A stretch of DNA of 42,810 bases, taken from contig JAGYKN010000013.1 of NCBI GenBank assembly GCA_018401615.1, positions 1-42,810 of the forward strand, read 5' to 3'. The position numbers and the translations under genes are program-made. The stretch comes from Burkholderiaceae bacterium. GTDB taxonomy: Bacteria; Pseudomonadota; Gammaproteobacteria; Burkholderiales; Burkholderiaceae_A. Every line of letters starts with the position of its first letter. Within the stretch, counting starts at the first letter, position 1. The notes beneath the pieces are model-generated. The model made no database searches. It was given only the letters and a program-made list of their open reading frames with translations, and was not told where the DNA came from. This document shows positions 37,895-42,810 of this stretch, piece after piece.

Positions 37895-39506
37895 ATGTCT
37901 CGGTTGCCCATTGCCCAGGAAGAATTGCGCCGCGTCGCACCTTCGCCATCATTTCCCACCCTGACGCCAGCAGAACCACCCTCACCGAAAAACTCCTGCT
38001 CTACGCAGATTGCCATTCACATTGCGGGCGGCGTAAAGGCTCGAAAGGCGTCTCGGCATGCACGGCCTCCGACTGGATGGAGATTGAAAAGCAGCGTGGC
38101 ATCTCGGTGAAAACCGTTCGTGATGCTGCAGATGGAATACCGCGATCATGTGATCAACCTCCTTGACCGCCCGGCCACCGCATTCTCCGAGGACGCCTGT
38201 CCCAGTTTTCACGACCGTGGACGCAGCCTCATGGTGTTGGTGCTGCCAACGGCGTCGAAGAACAGACCCTTCGGCTTGCTTCAGGTCTGTCGAGCCGAAA
38301 AACACCAGTCATGACCTTAATCAACAAGATGGATGGGAAGTTCCGAGTAATTCCCCTCATGGACGAGCTCGAGCAGGCCCTTACATAGCCGTGGTGCCCT
38401 TTACCTGGCCCGTCGGCATGGGCAAGAGATTCCACGGCGTAATGGACCTGCGTGCCGATCAGATGCGCATCTTTCAGGCGGGCGAGGACCGCGCCCGGGA
38501 GGCAAGCGACGTGATCGAGGGCCTGAGAAACCCCGAACTGAGCAGACGATTTGGTGCCGAATTCAAACAGGCCCGCGACGAGGTGGACCTTGTGCAGGGG
38601 GCCTCTGCGGCCTTTGACAAGGCTGCCTTTTTGGCAGGTGAGCAGACCCCGGTTTTTTTTGGCTCAGCAGTCAATAATTTTGGTGTGCGCGAGATCCTTG
38701 ATGCCCTGGTTGAACTCGCGCCAGCCCCTCAACCACGCGCGACCTTGCAGCGCTCAGTGCAGGCCGACGAGCCAAAATTCAGCGGTGTGGTCTTTAAAAT
38801 CCAGGCCAACATGGATCCAGCGCATCGGGACCGCATCGCCTTTTTGCGCATCTGCTCCGGGCGCTTTGAGCGCGGCATGCAACTAAAGGTCTGCCGCAGT
38901 AACAAGGAGATTCGCCCTCGCACGGTGGTCTCATTTTTGTCTCAACGCCGAGACCTCCTCGAGGAGGCCTTCTCGGGCGACATCATCGGGATTCCCAACC
39001 ATGGGGTCTTGCAGCTTGGCGACACCCTCACCGAGGGGGAGGCCCTTCAGTTCACCGGCCTTCCATTCTTTGCTCCCGAGCTCTTTCGGGTTGTGGAGGT
39101 TGCCGACCCCATGCGCAGCAAACAATTGCGGGCGGGCCTCACACAGCTTGGCGAAGAGGGGGCCATACAGGTCTTTCAGCCCCACGATGGGGGCCAGTTG
39201 CTGCTCGGTGCTGTGGGCATGCTGCAGTTCGAGGTGGTGGCTCACCGGCTCAAAACTGAATACAACGTGGAGGCTCGCATGATGGGCTCAAAGTACGCCC
39301 TGGCCCGATGGGTCACTGCGGCCGACGAACGATCTCTAAAAGGATTCATTGAGGCCAATGCCCACCGCATTGCATACGACGCCGTTGGTGCGCCGACCTT
39401 CTTGGCAGCCTACCCCTCCGAGATCAGCGTGGCCCAGGACCATTGGAAAGAGATTCTGTTCCACTCGATGCGCGAGCATGCCGGACTGGTCTTTCAGAAC
39501 CAGTAG
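37895..39506 (+). pseudogene. prfC: Peptide chain release factor 3, GTPase domain destroyed
   Basis: RF3 is a GTPase that ejects RF1/RF2 after termination; it is dispensable in E. coli. Homology starts near the ATG at 37895 ([13 protein letters not shown]), shifts frame to [12 protein letters not shown], and continues [10 protein letters not shown]. The P-loop reads DASRTT where the family has DAGKTT, so the essential lysine is gone. The pieces [38 protein letters not shown] and then RP-TAFSED (for TPGHQDFSED) alternate frames. VDAALMV, LLQVCRAE and LINKMD appear in further frames. From about 38395 (VVPFTWPVGMGKRFHG) to the stop at 39506 the remaining 370 codons are open and well conserved. 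Decay is therefore restricted to the N-terminal 170 residues. The C-terminal part could still be made only from an internal start. Confidence 0.87.
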
Positions 39507-39526
39507 ACAGACGGGAGCCGCCTGGC

Positions 39527-39955
39527 TTAGGAATTGATCTCGAGCAGTTCGTATGCGTGGGTGATCTCGGCGGTTGCGCCGAGCATCTTTGTTGCCGAGC
39601 AGTATTTGCTCTGCGAGAGGGAGATGGCCCGCTCCACCAGGCTGGCCTTGAGGTCGATGCCGGTGATGCGAAAGTGCAGGTGAATCTTGGTAAAGACCTT
39701 TGGGTCAGTCTGGGCACGCTCAGATGTCGTGATGACCTCACAGCCCAGAATCCTCAGGCCGCTCTTGCGCAGGATGAGCACCACGTCGTAGGCGGTGCAA
39801 GCCGCGGCCCCCGATAAGACAGTCTCCATGGGCCGAGGGCCAAGGTTTCGCCCACCCCCCTCGGGTGCGCCGTCCATCACAAAGCTGTGGCCCGAGCCCG
39901 TCTCGGCAATAAAGCTCATGGTGTCGCTGCCCGCCCATCGAATGGTGCAATCCAT
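39527..39955 (-). CDS. OsmC/Ohr-family protein
   Basis: Small cytoplasmic peroxidase-fold protein of 142 residues from the ATG at 39955, with a GGAG ribosome site. Features: FVMDGAPEGGGRNLGPRPMETVLSG, the first conserved cysteine in GAAACTAYDVVLILRK near residue 53, and a second in SQSKYCSATKML near 122. The two-cysteine arrangement is that of the family's peroxidatic and resolving cysteines. The sequence is closest in my reading to the YhfA-like OsmC subgroup (the N-terminal MDCTIRWAG and GRNLGPRPMETVL blocks fit), whose physiological substrate is uncertain. The stop lies 20 bases from the convergent prfC end. Confidence 0.88.
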   Translation of the reverse strand: MDCTIRWAGSDTMSFIAETGSGHSFVMDGAPEGGGRNLGPRPMETVLSGAAACTAYDVVLILRKSGLRILGCEVITTSERAQTDPKVFTKIHLHFRITGIDLKASLVERAISLSQSKYCSATKMLGATAEITHAYELLEINS

Positions 39956-40026
39956 CGCGTTCTCCTTTTTTGGACTTAAAGTCTAGCGGTTAGGCGCATC
40001 GCCACATTGAAAGATCCGACCGCATC

Positions 40027-42186
40027 ATGACAGCCAGTCAGCCACGTTTCGCTCAGCCCAGGCTTTTGGCTGCCTTGCTCATCGGATGGAGCCTTGAGTT
40101 GCCGCTGCGGTCTGCCCATGGGCAGACGGTCCAAACACCCTCTGCGGCGGCTGGCGCGGAGTCCTTGCTTCGGGAGGTCACGGTCACCGGCGAGGCCGTC
40201 TCAGCGGACGAAGAGCGCCAGGAGTCAGCCACCACCAAGATCATCTTCGAGCGCAACGACATTGAGAAGATTGATGCCGTGACCGTCTCTGATTTGCTGC
40301 GAGCACTGCCGGGGGTCAACCTTAGCCTGCCCCCCACGGATGGTCGTCGAGGCCGGTCAGGGCCGAGTGATCGGCTGATGCCAAGGATCGTGGTCGACGG
40401 CGAACCCCTCGGGGGCCCAGGGGGTGCCTCTGCAACCCTTCGGCTGCCCACTGAACTCATCGAGCGCATTGAGATCATTCGCAACAGCACCGCTGAGTTT
40501 CCAGCCGGACCCGGTGGCACGGTGAACCTCATTTTGCGGGAGGTCCCGCCTGAGAAAACCACCACCACCAAGCTGAGCGCCTCCTCTGATGGCCAAGGAC
40601 TTGGCGGTCGGGCCAATGCGGTCTACGGCAACCGCGAGGGGGTTGCAGGCACCATCCTCACGCTTTCGGTGGATCGCTCTCCCCAGACACGCAAGCGCCG
40701 CAGTCTTGAGCAGCAATTCTCGCGAACACCGGTCGATGCCGTTGCAGTGGAGGAACAGACGGGCAGCAGCCTGGGGCTTTACTTCATCTCCCGATTCACT
40801 CGTGACCTCGGGGCAGGTGAGCGGCTGATCATCAGCCCCATGTTCTATGGCAGTGAGCGTGAGCAAGAGACGTCGACCACCCTCACCGGCGCAACCACGG
40901 GCCGGGAGTCTGACCGCGACGATGTCACGCGCGCTGGTGTGAGGCTCTCAGGTGAGTGGAAGAAGCGTTACGCCGGTGCTGGCGAGGGAAGCCTTCGCGC
41001 CACCCTTCATGCCCATGAGTCCCGAGCTTCTGGGCAGTTTATGAGGTTTGACGCCAACGGGGTCAAGACAGTCGACTCAACCACCCGAGCAGAGATCCAA
41101 AGCAAGGGCCTTGGGCTCGCAGCCAAGCGAAGCCTGCCCCTGGGGGCCGACCATCTTGGAACCTTCGGGCTCAATGTGCGGCATCGATCGCAAGATGAGC
41201 AGCGCAACACTGCTCTAAAAGATGAGTCAAGCGAGCGCAATGTTGCCATCTGGGGACAAGATGAATGGCAGTTGAGCAAGGCCCACACCCTCACACCGGG
41301 GCTTCGAATCGAGTCGATCGACAATCGGACTCTCACCACCCTTGGGCAGACGAACTCAATTTCCGCCACCAACCTACTGCCCTCTTTGCACTGGGTCTGG
41401 CGCGTCGATGGCACCATGAACCTGCGCGCCAGCGTGGCCCAGACTCAAAGCCAGCCGGGCGTGTCTCAGATCACGTCGGTGATCACCGAGTCGACCGGCA
41501 CCAACAGCCTGGTCAACCCCGACCGCGCTGGCAATCCAAGCCTCAGACCCGAGCGAACCACCACCTTGCAGCTCGGGCTCGAGCGATTCCTCAAGGACAA
41601 GCGAGGCTCGGGCGGCCTCAACCTCTTTGTTCGGGACACCAGGGACAAAATCTTGAATCAAACACTCGAAGAAACGGTGCTCAGGGCGACTCGCTTTGTG
41701 GTGCGCCCCGTTAATGCCGCCTCAGCCAGAGACATCAGCCTTGTCCTTGACTTCAAACTCAAGCCCAAGGCCATCCAACGGCTCGACCTGCAGGGAAATG
41801 TCTCGGCCAATCAACTCGAGGTCCGTGACCTCTCGGGTGGCTCTGCCCGACGAGAGACCCCTCGCAAGGCTGCCAGCCTGAGGGCGGATTACAAGCTTGC
41901 ACAACAGAAGACGAGTCTTGGGGGGAGCCTTAGCTGGAATTCATCATTCGATCGTGAGTCATTTGGAAACACGCTGGTCACCGTTGCCAGCACCCACCAG
42001 ATTGATGTCTATGCGGTGTATCGACTCAACCCATCTTCTAACATTCGGCTCTCCTTGAGCAACCTCACGGCGCCAGACACCAAAACAACCAGTCAGCGAT
42101 CCACCGCCGGGGTGGTCCAATCTCGCGTGACCAGCACAAGCGAGGGCGTTCGAATGGTCATGCTCACGCTTGAGCGTAAATGGTAG
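40027..42186 (+). CDS. TonB-dependent outer-membrane receptor
   Basis: It has 719 residues from the ATG at 40027. A signal peptide (LLAALLIGWSLELPLRSAHG) is followed by the plug domain from about residue 50: LREVTVTGEAVSADEERQESATTKIIFERNDIEKIDAVTVSDLLRALPGVNLS in pieces, with RIVVDGEPLGGPGGASATLRLPTELIERIEIIRNSTAEF in the plug core. The rest is a 22-strand barrel with alternating hydrophobic residues, ending MVMLTLERKW; the terminal aromatic is the outer-membrane insertion signal. The sequence resembles the vitamin/siderophore receptor class, but the ligand cannot be told. It is convergent with tonB (22 bases between stops), so receptor and energiser sit together. Confidence 0.92.
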   Translation: MTASQPRFAQPRLLAALLIGWSLELPLRSAHGQTVQTPSAAAGAESLLREVTVTGEAVSADEERQESATTKIIFERNDIEKIDAVTVSDLLRALPGVNLSLPPTDGRRGRSGPSDRLMPRIVVDGEPLGGPGGASATLRLPTELIERIEIIRNSTAEFPAGPGGTVNLILREVPPEKTTTTKLSASSDGQGLGGRANAVYGNREGVAGTILTLSVDRSPQTRKRRSLEQQFSRTPVDAVAVEEQTGSSLGLYFISRFTRDLGAGERLIISPMFYGSEREQETSTTLTGATTGRESDRDDVTRAGVRLSGEWKKRYAGAGEGSLRATLHAHESRASGQFMRFDANGVKTVDSTTRAEIQSKGLGLAAKRSLPLGADHLGTFGLNVRHRSQDEQRNTALKDESSERNVAIWGQDEWQLSKAHTLTPGLRIESIDNRTLTTLGQTNSISATNLLPSLHWVWRVDGTMNLRASVAQTQSQPGVSQITSVITESTGTNSLVNPDRAGNPSLRPERTTTLQLGLERFLKDKRGSGGLNLFVRDTRDKILNQTLEETVLRATRFVVRPVNAASARDISLVLDFKLKPKAIQRLDLQGNVSANQLEVRDLSGGSARRETPRKAASLRADYKLAQQKTSLGGSLSWNSSFDRESFGNTLVTVASTHQIDVYAVYRLNPSSNIRLSLSNLTAPDTKTTSQRSTAGVVQSRVTSTSEGVRMVMLTLERKW

Positions 42187-42208
42187 GCCCGGGCGTCAGG
42201 CGGGTTGA

Positions 42209-42810
42209 TTACCTGCGCAACTCGAATGTGACCGGCACCTGAACCCAGGCCGTCGTGGCGTCATTGCCCACCTTGGCCGGAATGAAGCGCCACCTGGACA
42301 CCGCTGCCTGGGCGGCTTCGTCGAGGCGGGCAAAACCACTGCTTCGCAACACCTGTATCTGCTCTGCCCCCCCCTCTTGGCCCACCAACACGCGCAAAAG
42401 CACCTGCCCTTCTTCGCCCAGGCGCTTTGACATGGAGGGGTAGGCAGGTTTGGGGTTGTTTAGATAGTCCGCATCAAATCTTGGCTGGGTCACTGCTGCC
42501 GGTGCAGCCTGCTCGACTGCGGCCGGTGCAGCCTGCTCGACTGCGGTCGGCGCGGCCTGCTCACGAGGCCTCACCTCCTCTGAGGAGACCTCCACCGGAC
42601 TGGGGCGATCAGGCGCTGTGGTGATGAGCCCCTGGGCTCGTCTGGGCTCAGGGCGCCTGACCACAGGCGGCAACGCCTTTTCTGCGGGGGCCTCTCGGGG
42701 CGAGGCGACGATGAATGCCATCATGGGTCTTGAGTCAACGTCGCGCTCGGCCGTCTCATCGAGCACCACCCATGCCCATGCGATTGCTGCTGCATGAAGG
42801 GCCGCTGCAA
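42209..42810 (-). CDS. tonB: TonB energy-transducing protein, N-terminus beyond window
   Basis: The frame is open to the end of the window, so the true start is outside. The visible N-terminal part (AALHAAAIAWAWVVLDE) is the single membrane anchor. A proline- and alanine-rich periplasmic spacer follows, with a repeated EQAAPAAV segment. The C-terminal TonB domain reads FDADYLNNPKPAYPSMSKRLGEEGQVLLRVLV, SSGFARLDEAAQAAVSRWRFIPA and ends VQVPVTFELRR. The YP..S.R..E.G.V and W.F.PA patterns are the family signature. It probably energises the convergent receptor and others; exbBD are not in view. Confidence 0.92.
   Translation of the reverse strand, partial: AAALHAAAIAWAWVVLDETAERDVDSRPMMAFIVASPREAPAEKALPPVVRRPEPRRAQGLITTAPDRPSPVEVSSEEVRPREQAAPTAVEQAAPAAVEQAAPAAVTQPRFDADYLNNPKPAYPSMSKRLGEEGQVLLRVLVGQEGGAEQIQVLRSSGFARLDEAAQAAVSRWRFIPAKVGNDATTAWVQVPVTFELRR
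42496..42558. repeat. 24-base tandem repeat in the tonB spacer
   Basis: Two to three near-identical 24-base units (core GGTGCAGCCTGCTCGACTGCGG) encode the repeated EQAAPAAV motif of the TonB spacer. The unit length is a multiple of three, so copy-number change alters spacer length without breaking the frame. Confidence 0.75.

Overview
The window looks like part of the chromosome of a betaproteobacterium, probably in or near the Burkholderiales. The inference rests on gene order and protein type, not on a database search: trxB divergent from ftsK-lolA-serS-tRNA-Ser, an nadE-glnB operon, a hemC-hemD-hemX-hemY operon divergent from argH, aceE next to a lipoyl-domain-bearing E3 (lpdA), and a FixL/FixJ-like pair divergent from aceE. 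The DNA is GC-rich except for a paler stretch at about 8.7-11.9 kb.

Region 1 (1-13.2 kb) is a graveyard. Nearly every gene is broken by frameshifts, nonsense codons or deletions but is still recognisable: glycogen phosphorylase (glgP), PPi-dependent phosphofructokinase (pfp), glucokinase (glk), a glutathione peroxidase present in two decayed copies, methylthioribose-1-phosphate isomerase (mtnA), adenine phosphoribosyltransferase (apt), a class II aldolase, a MORN-repeat protein, a BrnT/BrnA-like and a ParD/ParE-like toxin-antitoxin pair, two damaged tRNA-Ser(CGA) copies and, most strikingly, seryl-tRNA synthetase (serS). Only mtnP (methylthioadenosine phosphorylase) and a small two-helix membrane protein remain open. 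A block at 10.4-11.0 kb is a chimera: a second copy of the gpx locus, a short glk-derived piece, and a second copy of the serS 3' end plus tRNA-Ser.

Region 2 (13.2-37.6 kb) is compact and intact: lolA and ftsK; trxB and a Smr-domain protein; nadE-glnB; a FemAB/GNAT-like protein; soluble pyrophosphatase (ppa) divergent from a membrane H+-pyrophosphatase (hppA); hemCDXY; argH; aceE-lpdA with no aceF between them; a PAS histidine kinase and FixJ-type regulator; tRNA-Arg(ACG); an FAD monooxygenase; and a two-gene operon of a SqrR/BigR-type ArsR repressor with a small exported protein, preceded by a clear promoter with an overlapping palindrome.

Region 3 (37.6-42.8 kb) holds prfC (release factor 3) with a destroyed GTPase domain but an open C-terminal part, an OsmC-family protein, a TonB-dependent receptor and the start-truncated tonB convergent with it.

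Taken together, upper glycolysis/glycogen use and the MTA/5'-deoxyadenosine disposal route are being lost, while tetrapyrrole synthesis, NAD synthesis, pyruvate oxidation and PPi-based energetics are kept. The pattern suggests a lineage in ongoing genome reduction, or a local hotspot of decay. I found no new multi-gene defence or biosynthetic system. The most notable items are the broken serS with both adjacent tRNA-Ser copies damaged, the chimeric duplication, the missing aceF and the probable persulfide-sensing repressor with its operator.
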